Shown one piece after another: positions 26,438-33,669 of a DNA stretch of 46,990 nucleotides. The notes below the pieces were generated by a model. The model made no database searches. It was not told where the DNA came from and worked only from the letters and a program-made list of their open reading frames with translations. A program made the position numbers and the translations under genes. This DNA is from Streptomyces sp. SID9727. Its GTDB lineage: Bacteria > Actinomycetota > Actinomycetes > Streptomycetales > Streptomycetaceae. The first letter of the stretch is position 1, and each line of letters opens with the position of its first letter. The stretch lies in assembly GCF_010550605.1 (NCBI RefSeq), contig NZ_JAAGNI010000193.1:1-46990 (forward strand). Reading direction: 5' to 3'.

Positions 26438-26860
26438 TCAGCCCGCGCACGCGCCAATGACGCCGGCGACCAGACCGCGCGGGTCGTACAGTGACCGCGC
26501 TCCGTCGGAGACGACCCGGCGGGTACCCGGATCCATGGGCGAGGTGCCGGCCCAGTCCGGACGCCCGACGCACAGCTCGACCTCCAGCCCCGACTCCCTG
26601 ACGAACCGCCATTCCGTGATGGGGCCCCAGCGGCGGGTGGTGACGAAGGTCCCGAGGGCCCATTGGTCCGTCAGGGATTCGGCGTCGTACAGTGCCGGGT
26701 CGTCGCTGAGCAGGACGAGATCGACGTCGGAGTCCTCGCGCGCCGCCTCCCTGGCCCAGGAGCCGACGAGCAGCAGTCCCGCGACGTCGGGCCGGGCGCC
26801 TGCCCACTCCACGGCCCGGTCGAGCAGCGCGGCGACCTCTTGGTGCCTCTGGGCGTTCAT
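26438..26860 (-). CDS. minimal nucleotidyltransferase-fold protein
   Basis: 140 residues. The polymerase-beta-type signature is complete: GSWA at 33-36 and D43-S-D-V-D47, with a further acidic residue in GLEVELCVG. Aminoglycoside adenylyltransferases have the same fold but are usually larger (about 180-260 residues), so this could be a compact resistance enzyme or an enzyme that activates an intermediate. AGGAGAGC precedes the ATG at 26860, which overlaps the stop of the upstream oxidoreductase (ATGA). It is the last of four coupled genes. Nucleotidyl transfer is well supported; the substrate is not. Confidence 0.75.
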   Translation of the reverse strand: MNAQRHQEVAALLDRAVEWAGARPDVAGLLLVGSWAREAAREDSDVDLVLLSDDPALYDAESLTDQWALGTFVTTRRWGPITEWRFVRESGLEVELCVGRPDWAGTSPMDPGTRRVVSDGARSLYDPRGLVAGVIGACAG

Positions 26861-28080
26861 GCTCTCCTCTTCTCTCCCGCCAGGCCGACGGTGGGCCATG
26901 AGGTCGGTGCGTGGCCCCTCCCGGCCGTGGCCAGACTTTCGATGGAACATCCTAAAAGTTTCGAGTCGGTCGAGGCCGGCACCGTCACGGTTTCCGCCAC
27001 ACCCGTGCCCGCGGCGAGCCGCAGGCTCACGTCGAGCACGTGCAGACAGTAGTCGGCGGAGAGGAACGGCTGCTCGTCCCGCACCGCGGCACGGGCCAGG
27101 TCTGCCACACCGGCGCCCACCGTGAGGTCGTGGGTGTCGACATACCGGTGCTCGGCAGCCGGGACGACGAACGGCAGTTGCTCCGGCTCGGCGAGATAGG
27201 AGTGGTCCTTGCCATTGGTGCCCACCCTGCGGCGCAGAACGACGGGTTCCGATGCCTGCCACACGTCACCCACGGTGAGGGTTCCTCTGTCACCGATGAC
27301 GGTGAGGGTCTGGTCGGTCGGAGCGACCCAGCCGATGCTGATCCTTCCGACGGTGCCGTCGGCGAACTCCAGGAAACCCAGGGAGACGTCGGGAGCCACC
27401 TCACCCGCGTCGAGCGTGGACCACTCGTCAGCCAGCAGGGAAGCGGTGTGGGCCGCCATCCGCACGACGGGCCCGAACATGGCTACCAGCCAGCTCAGCT
27501 GGTAACCCGCGTGCTCCATGACGCAGCCGTTGCGTACCTCGTCCTCGAACGGCCAGGGCACCCCGCGCCTACTGTGCCAGTCGGTGTAGGCCATGAACGC
27601 CAGCGCGCCCATGTCCAGTGCGGCGTGCACCAGGCGCGGGCGGCCGATCAGCCCGTCGCCGACGGCCTGTATCAGCGTTTGCGCGGCCTGGCTGAAGACC
27701 GTCGACGGGGCACTGGACAGCAGCAGACCGCGCTGACGGGCCAGAAGCACCAGTTCGGAGGCTTCGTCCAGCCGAGTGGCGAGCGGCTTCTCCGAGTAGA
27801 CGTGCTTGCCGGCGTTCAGCGCGGCCTTGGTGGTGCTGTGGTGGAGCGTGACCGGCGTGAGGTTGACCAGGACATCCACGCTCGGGTCGGCGAGGAGTTG
27901 GTCGAAGCTGTCGTAGACGCAGCCGCCGTACTCTCGGACGAAGGACCGGGCGCGGTCCGTCCGTACGTCGTAGGCGCCTCTGACGTCCAGCCACGGATAG
28001 TTGGGCAGCGTCGCGCCGTAGAAGTCGGCTGCGTAGCCGCAGCCGGCGAAGGCGATGCCTACAGACCGGCCAGGATTCAT
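26857..28080 (-). CDS. Gfo/Idh/MocA-family NAD(P)-dependent oxidoreductase
   Basis: 407 residues. The N-terminal Rossmann domain has GIAFAGCGYAADFYG, the cofactor-side motif KHVYSEKPLATRLDEA (EKP, with its Lys), and the C-terminal alpha/beta domain has HAGYQLSWLVAMFGPV with a conserved His. The family includes inositol dehydrogenases and the StrI-type dehydrogenases of aminocyclitol pathways. Here it probably oxidises a hydroxyl on the aminated carbocycle to a ketone for a second transamination, or on an attached sugar. It overlaps both neighbours by four bases (ATGA at each end), so it is translated in step with Ldh2-type and nucleotidyltransferase partners. Confidence 0.85.
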   Translation of the reverse strand: MNPGRSVGIAFAGCGYAADFYGATLPNYPWLDVRGAYDVRTDRARSFVREYGGCVYDSFDQLLADPSVDVLVNLTPVTLHHSTTKAALNAGKHVYSEKPLATRLDEASELVLLARQRGLLLSSAPSTVFSQAAQTLIQAVGDGLIGRPRLVHAALDMGALAFMAYTDWHSRRGVPWPFEDEVRNGCVMEHAGYQLSWLVAMFGPVVRMAAHTASLLADEWSTLDAGEVAPDVSLGFLEFADGTVGRISIGWVAPTDQTLTVIGDRGTLTVGDVWQASEPVVLRRRVGTNGKDHSYLAEPEQLPFVVPAAEHRYVDTHDLTVGAGVADLARAAVRDEQPFLSADYCLHVLDVSLRLAAGTGVAETVTVPASTDSKLLGCSIESLATAGRGHAPTSWPTVGLAGEKRRA

Positions 28081-29144
28081 CGGCTCTCCGGGAAAGCGGG
28101 CAGTCGCATGCGGTGACATGTGTCCTCCAGTTCTCGAAAGGTGGATTCGGACAGCTCGATCGTTCCGCTCACCTCGCGAGGGGAGCGCACCAGGACACCG
28201 CGGCTTCCCGGTGTCCGGACGGGGCTCCCCGGATTCGCCGGCGTGCCGGCCCGGACGGCCGCCGCAGCCGCGCCGAGATGCCGGCGGTACTGTGCGAGCG
28301 GCCGGTACCGGGTCACGTCGAGGGCCAGCAGGAAGGTGCCTGCGATCGATTCCGGCGGTGCCGAGGCCGGCGGCCCGCCGGCCAGGGCGGCGAGCCCGCA
28401 GGCCGCGAGGGCCAGCCCGTATCCGACGGCGCCCCCGGCCGGCAGCAGGCTGCCGGTGGCCAGCACGCTGTCCGGGTCGGTACAGGGCTGCCCGTGCCGG
28501 TCCTGGGCGAGGTGGCCGGGAATCGGGATTCCGGCGAGCCCGAGTGCCCTGACCGCGTTGTACGAGATCGCCGCGGAGGACATGTCGATGACGATGTCGC
28601 CTCCTTCGGCGGGAAAGCCGAAGGCCCACGGGTTGGTGTCGAAGACTCGGTCGACGCCGCCCACGGGCGCCACGATGGCCTCTTCCGGCAGAAGTCCGTA
28701 GCCGCTGGACAGCACGCCGACCATGCCGGCGTCGGCGAGCTGGGCGACGTAGAGTCCGAGGCGTCCGAGGTGACCGTGGTGGGTGAGCAGGACGGTGGCC
28801 GCTCCGTGCCGCCTGGCCTGCTCCGTGGCGTTCCGTACCGCCAGGCGCATGGCTCCGGCCCCCAGACCTCTTCGGCCCGCGATGACGGTGGAGTGGGCGT
28901 CCTGCCGCACGATGGCGGGGCGTGCTTCGGGCAGCAGTTCGCCGCTGTCGGCCTGGTGGGCGTAGGTGGCGACGAGCCGCACCCCGTGGCTGGGGTGCCC
29001 GGCGAGGTCTGCGGCTACCAGCGCGAGAGCCGCGTCCTGGGCGGTCGTGTGATCGGCGCCGAGGACGCGGAAGACTCGTGTGGCCCATTCCAGAGCGGCG
29101 GTGGCGGGGAGGCGGAAGGATCGCTCGACGGCCTCGGCCGTCAC
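28077..29144 (-). CDS. Ldh2-family (malate/L-lactate dehydrogenase type) oxidoreductase
   Basis: 355 residues, normal for the Ldh2/ureidoglycolate dehydrogenase family, which uses a non-Rossmann fold. Markers are the active-site HPSHGVRLVATYA (His in SHG), GRRGLGAGAMRLAV, VLLTHHGHLGRLGLYVAQLA and VFDTNPWAFGFP. These enzymes interconvert 2-hydroxy acids and 2-oxo acids with NAD(P). In an aminocyclitol cluster such an enzyme is unexpected: it may reduce or oxidise a ring position or a small acid used as a building block. It is translationally coupled to the DegT aminotransferase upstream and the Gfo/Idh enzyme downstream. Confidence 0.83.
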   Translation of the reverse strand: MTAEAVERSFRLPATAALEWATRVFRVLGADHTTAQDAALALVAADLAGHPSHGVRLVATYAHQADSGELLPEARPAIVRQDAHSTVIAGRRGLGAGAMRLAVRNATEQARRHGAATVLLTHHGHLGRLGLYVAQLADAGMVGVLSSGYGLLPEEAIVAPVGGVDRVFDTNPWAFGFPAEGGDIVIDMSSAAISYNAVRALGLAGIPIPGHLAQDRHGQPCTDPDSVLATGSLLPAGGAVGYGLALAACGLAALAGGPPASAPPESIAGTFLLALDVTRYRPLAQYRRHLGAAAAAVRAGTPANPGSPVRTPGSRGVLVRSPREVSGTIELSESTFRELEDTCHRMRLPAFPESR

Positions 29145-30454
29145 CCGTTGCCCCGCTCGTCGAGGACCACGCTTTCGTCCCCGCGGTCTCCCGGAAGGAG
29201 CTCCTTGTAGTTGTCCGCCACCTTGCGGAAGGCGGCGGCGTACATCTCGACGGCGTCCCGGTCGAAGCGCCGGAACGGTGGCACGGTCAGGGCCCGCACC
29301 GACTCGGCCACCGGCAGGTCGCCGCGGCCCTGGGGCGGTGCCGCCCCGCGCCTGCTGTTCGTGGGTGCGCCTTCGTTGTAGACGTCCGCGCTCCTGAACA
29401 GCTCGTGCGTGTGCAGCGGCTCACGGATGCAGATGCGGGTCCAGGAGTGGTACCCCTCCGCCCTGATCGCCTCGACGAAGCGCGCGACGGACAGGCCCTC
29501 GAAGTGTTCCTGGAGGTAGACGCCGTGCGGGTTGTACCAGCCGCCCATGGTGGAGCCGCTGTCCTTCGGCGGGCGGTGGGCGACGAGCCCCGGTATGTCG
29601 GCGAGCAGATCCCAGAAGTGGTTCATCGCCCGGTCGATCTCCTGGATGCGCTCGTCGAAGTGGCGCAGCTGGACCCGGCCGATCGCGGCGCTGAGGTTGT
29701 GCATCCGGGAGGTCACTCCGCCGAGCGGCAGGCCGGCGAACCGCAGCAGCTCCGGTGACTTCACCTCACCCGCGTGGAAGCGGAAGTTGTGCCCCCAGGC
29801 CAGCGCCCGGTCGTGGAGCTCTGCATCGTTGGTGGCGATCATCCCGCCCTCGCCGATGGAGAGGGGCTTGCCGCACATGGAGAACGCCGCGATGTCACCC
29901 AGGGTGCCGACCAGGCGGTTGCGGTACAGGCTGCCGTGCGCGTGGGACGCGTCCTCGATGACCTTGACGCCGTGACGGCGGGCGACGGCGTTGACGGCGT
30001 CCATGTCGACCGGGTAACCAAGCAGGTGGACGACGACGATCGCCTTCGTGCGGTCGGTGATCTTGCGCTCCACGTCAGCGGGGTCGAGGTTCATCGTCAG
30101 CGGATCGATGTCGGCGAACACCACCTTGGCCCGCAACGTGAACGCCTGTACGCAGGAGGCCCAGTAGGTCGACGCCGGGACGATGACCTCGTCACCTTCT
30201 CCGACTCCGCAGGCGAACATGGCCCCGAGGACCGCGTGGGTCCCGGAGCTCTCGGTGATCAGGTACTCGGTGCCGAGCCAGTCCTTGAGCTCCGACTCGA
30301 AGGCCGGAACGGTTTGGAAATCGAGATAGCTCGGCTTACGCATTGTCGCCAGTACTGCGGCTTCCTCCTCAGGCCCTAGGATCGGCCAATCAAAAAGGTC
30401 TTCCCGAGGGGTGGTCACTGCGGGATCGCCGCCGAACAAGGCTAAGTTACTCAC
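29141..30454 (-). CDS. DegT/DnrJ/StsC-family PLP aminotransferase
   Basis: 437 residues, with the fold-type I layout of the cyclitol and sugar aminotransferases. Predicted PLP residues: Asp168 (VIEDASHAHGS), catalytic Lys196 (FSMCGKPLSIGEGG) and the phosphate-binding ESSGTHAVLGA (69-79). StsC and BtrR/NeoB, which aminate scyllo-inosose and 2-deoxy-scyllo-inosose from L-glutamine, belong to this family, so it is the natural partner of the cyclase. It begins with GTG at 30454 after GAAGGGCAG and is first of the four-gene coupled operon. The active-site SMCGKP differs from the more usual SFQ/SMxxxK, so substrate preference may differ. Confidence 0.85.
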   Translation of the reverse strand: MSNLALFGGDPAVTTPREDLFDWPILGPEEEAAVLATMRKPSYLDFQTVPAFESELKDWLGTEYLITESSGTHAVLGAMFACGVGEGDEVIVPASTYWASCVQAFTLRAKVVFADIDPLTMNLDPADVERKITDRTKAIVVVHLLGYPVDMDAVNAVARRHGVKVIEDASHAHGSLYRNRLVGTLGDIAAFSMCGKPLSIGEGGMIATNDAELHDRALAWGHNFRFHAGEVKSPELLRFAGLPLGGVTSRMHNLSAAIGRVQLRHFDERIQEIDRAMNHFWDLLADIPGLVAHRPPKDSGSTMGGWYNPHGVYLQEHFEGLSVARFVEAIRAEGYHSWTRICIREPLHTHELFRSADVYNEGAPTNSRRGAAPPQGRGDLPVAESVRALTVPPFRRFDRDAVEMYAAAFRKVADNYKELLPGDRGDESVVLDERGNG

Positions 30455-30485
30455 TTCAACTGCCCTTCTGTCAGCAGGGAGTTGC

Positions 30486-30522
30486 TTGATTTGCCATCAA
30501 GGCGCGGCTACGCTAACAGCCA
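30486..30522 (+). promoter_or_regulatory. promoter giving a probably leaderless message
   Basis: TTGATT (30486-30491), 17 bases, TACGCT (30509-30514): a good SigA/HrdB-type promoter. The start would fall at about 30521-30522, exactly at the ATG (30522) of the 630-residue PLP enzyme, which has no Shine-Dalgarno sequence. The -35 is part of an inverted repeat TTGAT-5 nt-ATCAA (30486-30500) that could bind a regulator. Confidence 0.6.
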
Positions 30523-32414
30523 TGACTTACACATGTCAACAAAAGTTACGCGTTGCGCGCGCCGGCATTTCCCCCGCCCTGGAGAGAGACACGATTGCGG
30601 AACTCGGGCGACTGTTGACCGAATTTGAGACGCAATATGCGGGAGTCGCAGAGGACGAGCCGTCACGCTTTCCCTTTCTCTGCCGCTGGGCCTATCAAGT
30701 CCTCACCAGCCGGAACCAGGAGCCCGGTACCGGTTCCGAGGGCCCGGTCGACTGCATTCCGGGGGAACGGAATCTGGACACCGGTGACGCATCCGCTGCC
30801 CCACTACCAAGCTTTGTGCACCATTTGTCTATAGAAGTGGGTCGAGGAAAGGATTTCCAGCGGTACTTCGGCCCCGAGTGCACGGAGGAATTGAACACGG
30901 CCGTGCGGGAGCTCGTCGCAGGGCTGGGCTTCCCTCTCGCCCGGCACCTGGACCAGGTCGAACCGGTCGTCGGAGTCGGGACCATCAGCCTGTACGACGC
31001 GCTGTGCCGGACCCGCGTGACGGTGCCGGGCGACGTGGTCCTGCATCCCGAGGTGTCCTACGGATTCTTCCTTCCCCAGCCCTACCGGGCGGGCGGAACC
31101 GTGGCGACCGTTCCGCTGGGCGAGGACGGCGCCGTGGACATCGACGCCCTGGACCGTGTGGTCACCGAGCGGAACGCCGCCCTGTACGCCGAATGGCTGC
31201 CGCAGCGGTCCGTCCTGGTGCGCGGGACCCTGCGCGACCTGCACCGCAGGGGACTGCTGGGAGACGTCGCCGCACCGTGTCCCGAGGACGCGGAGGAGAT
31301 CACCCGCGGACTGGAGGAACTCGGCCCTCTTCGGGCAGCCCGGACGATGCTGAAGCGCGCCGCCTCCCGGTGGCCCGCCCTTCGGAACGCCCAGCCGCTG
31401 CACCGTGGTCCCGCGCTGGTGCTCCGGCCCCCCAGAGTCGTCTGCTACCTGCACATCAACCCGACCGTCACCGGCCGGATGGCCACGCCTGAGCACCTGC
31501 GCCGGCTGGGTGAGGTGCTCGGCCGCCACCAGGTGACGGCCATTGAGGACATGTCGTACCACTCGATCCGCAGCATGCCCGAGGACTGCGGCACCCTGCT
31601 CGACCACCACGCGGACACCTTCGTGCTGTTCGGCCTCTCCAAACCGTTCGCGCTGGCCAACCTGCGGATCGGTCTGCTCTGGAGCCCGCGCACGCAGGCC
31701 GAGTCCGTTCGACGCGTTCTCGAGAGCACCGTCGGATTCGTGTACACGGGATTCCAGAACGCCCTGGCGCGGGCGATGCGGAGCGGAGCGGAGGAGATCC
31801 GGGCCTACCTGGCGGAGGAGTCCTGGCACCAGGACGACAGCTACGAGTTCCGGCGCCACCTGATGGTGGCGATGGTGGAGGGCGTCGGATCGGCCCGTAT
31901 CCCCGACGCGCAGCGCGAGCGGGTCCGTTCCGTGGTGCTCGACGAGGTTGACCGGCTTCTGCGGTGGAAGTTCGAGCAAGGCGTCGTGCTCTGCCCACCG
32001 GGCCCGCGGGAGCACCCGGTGGATGCGTCCCATTACGACGAACTGGACGCCAGGATCCTGGAGTTCCACCGGGAGCTGGCCGTGCGGTTCCTCGACGAGG
32101 GGCTCAGCCGCTGGTTCGCGGTGGAGTACGAGCCGGAGTGCGGCTTCTTCCTCGTGGTGCACTGCGACGCGGTCCTCGACCGCGGCGGCGTCGGGCCGGT
32201 GGCGGTGGCGCGGACCTTCCACCTGTTCGGCGTGCTCTCCTACCTGCTCGGTGTGAGGGTGGTGCCCGAGGAGATGATGGCCCCGCCCGGGAAGGGAAAC
32301 GGCCGACGCAGGATCCGGCTTTCCTTCTCGCCGCCGGTCGAGAACCTGGTGCGTTGCATGTTCACCTGCCACCAGGGCCTCACCTGGCTGGAGGAGCAGC
32401 CCTCGTTGCGGTAA
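30522..32414 (+). CDS. large fold-type I PLP-dependent aminotransferase with inserted domain
   Basis: 630 residues, far longer than the 380-430 of class I/II aminotransferases. Recognisable elements: GVGTISLYDAL (151-161), the aromatic face SYGFF (179-183), NPTVTG (313-318), Asp343 in IEDMSYHS (binds PLP N1), catalytic Lys374 in GLSKPF, and LRIG (381-384). An N-terminal extension of about 140 residues and an insertion of about 85 residues (217-302, between VVTERN and RVVCYL) are unusual. It could aminate a sugar or keto acid, or make an unusual amino acid side chain. It stands alone, divergent from the DegT operon, convergent with the second exporter three bases away. Without a family match the reaction cannot be named. 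Confidence 0.75.
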   Translation: MTYTCQQKLRVARAGISPALERDTIAELGRLLTEFETQYAGVAEDEPSRFPFLCRWAYQVLTSRNQEPGTGSEGPVDCIPGERNLDTGDASAAPLPSFVHHLSIEVGRGKDFQRYFGPECTEELNTAVRELVAGLGFPLARHLDQVEPVVGVGTISLYDALCRTRVTVPGDVVLHPEVSYGFFLPQPYRAGGTVATVPLGEDGAVDIDALDRVVTERNAALYAEWLPQRSVLVRGTLRDLHRRGLLGDVAAPCPEDAEEITRGLEELGPLRAARTMLKRAASRWPALRNAQPLHRGPALVLRPPRVVCYLHINPTVTGRMATPEHLRRLGEVLGRHQVTAIEDMSYHSIRSMPEDCGTLLDHHADTFVLFGLSKPFALANLRIGLLWSPRTQAESVRRVLESTVGFVYTGFQNALARAMRSGAEEIRAYLAEESWHQDDSYEFRRHLMVAMVEGVGSARIPDAQRERVRSVVLDEVDRLLRWKFEQGVVLCPPGPREHPVDASHYDELDARILEFHRELAVRFLDEGLSRWFAVEYEPECGFFLVVHCDAVLDRGGVGPVAVARTFHLFGVLSYLLGVRVVPEEMMAPPGKGNGRRRIRLSFSPPVENLVRCMFTCHQGLTWLEEQPSLR

Positions 32415-32417
32415 CGG

Positions 32418-33650
32418 TCAGACCGCTCCCGGTTCGTGCCGGGAGCCGTGTCGCAGCGCCAGTACCAGCGCGAACTGCGCGGCGGCACAGCAGGTGAGGA
32501 CCAGGGGCGCACCCGAGAGGTCGACCAGCCCGCCCAGCAGCGCCGAGCCCAGTGAGTAGCAGAGCAGCCCGGCGAACATGTCGAGGCTGAGCACCCGGCC
32601 CAGTACCCGCGCCGGAATGATCTGCTGCAGGCAGGTCTGTTCGATCATTTCAAAGGCGAGTCCGCAGCCCGCGACGAAGACGCAGAGCAGGAGCAGCGGG
32701 CCGGAGGTCCACGTCAGAGCCAGAATCGCCGTCGCTCCCACCGTCACGAGACGCCGGAAGTGCATGAGTCCCAGTTCTCCTCCGGTCACCCGCCTGAGCA
32801 TCCATGACCCCGCCACGACGCCCAGGCTCTGCAACCCCATCGCCAGGCCCAGGCTGCCCGACGTGCCGGCGCTCTCGGTCATCAGCCGGGGCAGGGTCAC
32901 GGCCAGAGCCGACGAGTACACGGCTTTGGCGAGAGCGGAGCTGAGGACGATCAACCGGGCAGACCGTATCTCCAGCAGTACCCGCAGCCCCTCCCGGCAC
33001 GCCTGCCACGGGGCTCCCGGCCCGGTGGCCGCGCCCTCGTCCTGCTGGGCGCCGATCCGCTGGGTCACAAGGGCCGCGCCGAAGAAGGACACGGCGTTCG
33101 CGAGGATCAGCCAGTGCGCCTCGGTGATGGTGAGCAGCAGACCGCCGAGGGCAACCGAGGTGATTCTGATCGAGTTGTAGGTGATCGAGTGCAGGAAGTT
33201 GGCGGTCTTGACGTCCCCCCGGGCCGTCTGCGCGAGCAGCGGCATGTGGGCGATGGTGCCCAGTGCCCGGCAGGCGCCGAGCACCAGGCTGAGCAGGACC
33301 ACCGGTGCCAGGGACAAGCTGTCCCTGAGCGCCGCCAACCCCACCGCGAGTGCCGCGGCCCCGGCCAGCAGGTCGCTGACGATGAGCATCCGGCGCCGGC
33401 TCATCCGGTCGCTGAGGTAGCCCGAGGGGACGGCACACAGGAACTGCGCGGCGGTCGTGGCCGCGACAACGATGCCGGTAGCGGCCGAAGAGCGGGTGAC
33501 CGCGTAGACGCTCCAGGCCACGGCGACGTCGTAGAGCCCACCGCCGAAGAAGGAGAGCGACTGCCCGATCCACAGCAGGGTGAAGTCCTTGTTGTGCCAG
33601 AGACGTCCGCTGCCCCTGTCGGGCTGCCGTCGGGGGGTTCGCGAGCGCAT
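32418..33650 (-). CDS. MFS exporter (MFS_3/enterobactin-exporter-like)
   Basis: About 410 residues with 10-12 hydrophobic helices; motif-A-like SGYLSDRMSRRRMLIVSDLL after helix 2. The order of helices and the N-terminal LWHNKDFTLLWIGQSLSFFG are typical of EntS-type exporters used for secreted natural products. I chose the ATG at 33650, since upstream sequence in this frame overlaps the carbamoyltransferase gene and is Arg/Ser-rich. It lies 19 bases after the carbamoyltransferase stop, so both are probably one operon. A second exporter in the cluster may handle a different intermediate. Confidence 0.82.
   Translation of the reverse strand: MRSRTPRRQPDRGSGRLWHNKDFTLLWIGQSLSFFGGGLYDVAVAWSVYAVTRSSAATGIVVAATTAAQFLCAVPSGYLSDRMSRRRMLIVSDLLAGAAALAVGLAALRDSLSLAPVVLLSLVLGACRALGTIAHMPLLAQTARGDVKTANFLHSITYNSIRITSVALGGLLLTITEAHWLILANAVSFFGAALVTQRIGAQQDEGAATGPGAPWQACREGLRVLLEIRSARLIVLSSALAKAVYSSALAVTLPRLMTESAGTSGSLGLAMGLQSLGVVAGSWMLRRVTGGELGLMHFRRLVTVGATAILALTWTSGPLLLLCVFVAGCGLAFEMIEQTCLQQIIPARVLGRVLSLDMFAGLLCYSLGSALLGGLVDLSGAPLVLTCCAAAQFALVLALRHGSRHEPGAV
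32425..32446. terminator. hairpin at the convergent gene ends
   Basis: GCTCCCGG (32425-32432) and CCGGGAGC (32439-32446) form an 8-bp stem with a 6-nt loop, starting ten bases after the stop of the PLP enzyme and inside the last codons of the exporter gene. It is well placed to end transcription of the PLP enzyme gene. Confidence 0.5.
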
Positions 33651-33669
33651 GGCGGGCGTGTGCCGCCGT

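Noticed and set aside
29141..30454. AHBA synthase or sugar 3-/4-aminotransferase
   Set aside because: It belongs to the same broad family, but the pairing with a DOI synthase-like enzyme and the absence of other AHBA genes favour a cyclitol aminotransferase.
30804..32372. Long minus-strand frame opposite the 630-residue PLP enzyme
   Set aside because: His/Gln/Val-rich antisense translation; the plus strand carries PLP-enzyme motifs and a good promoter.
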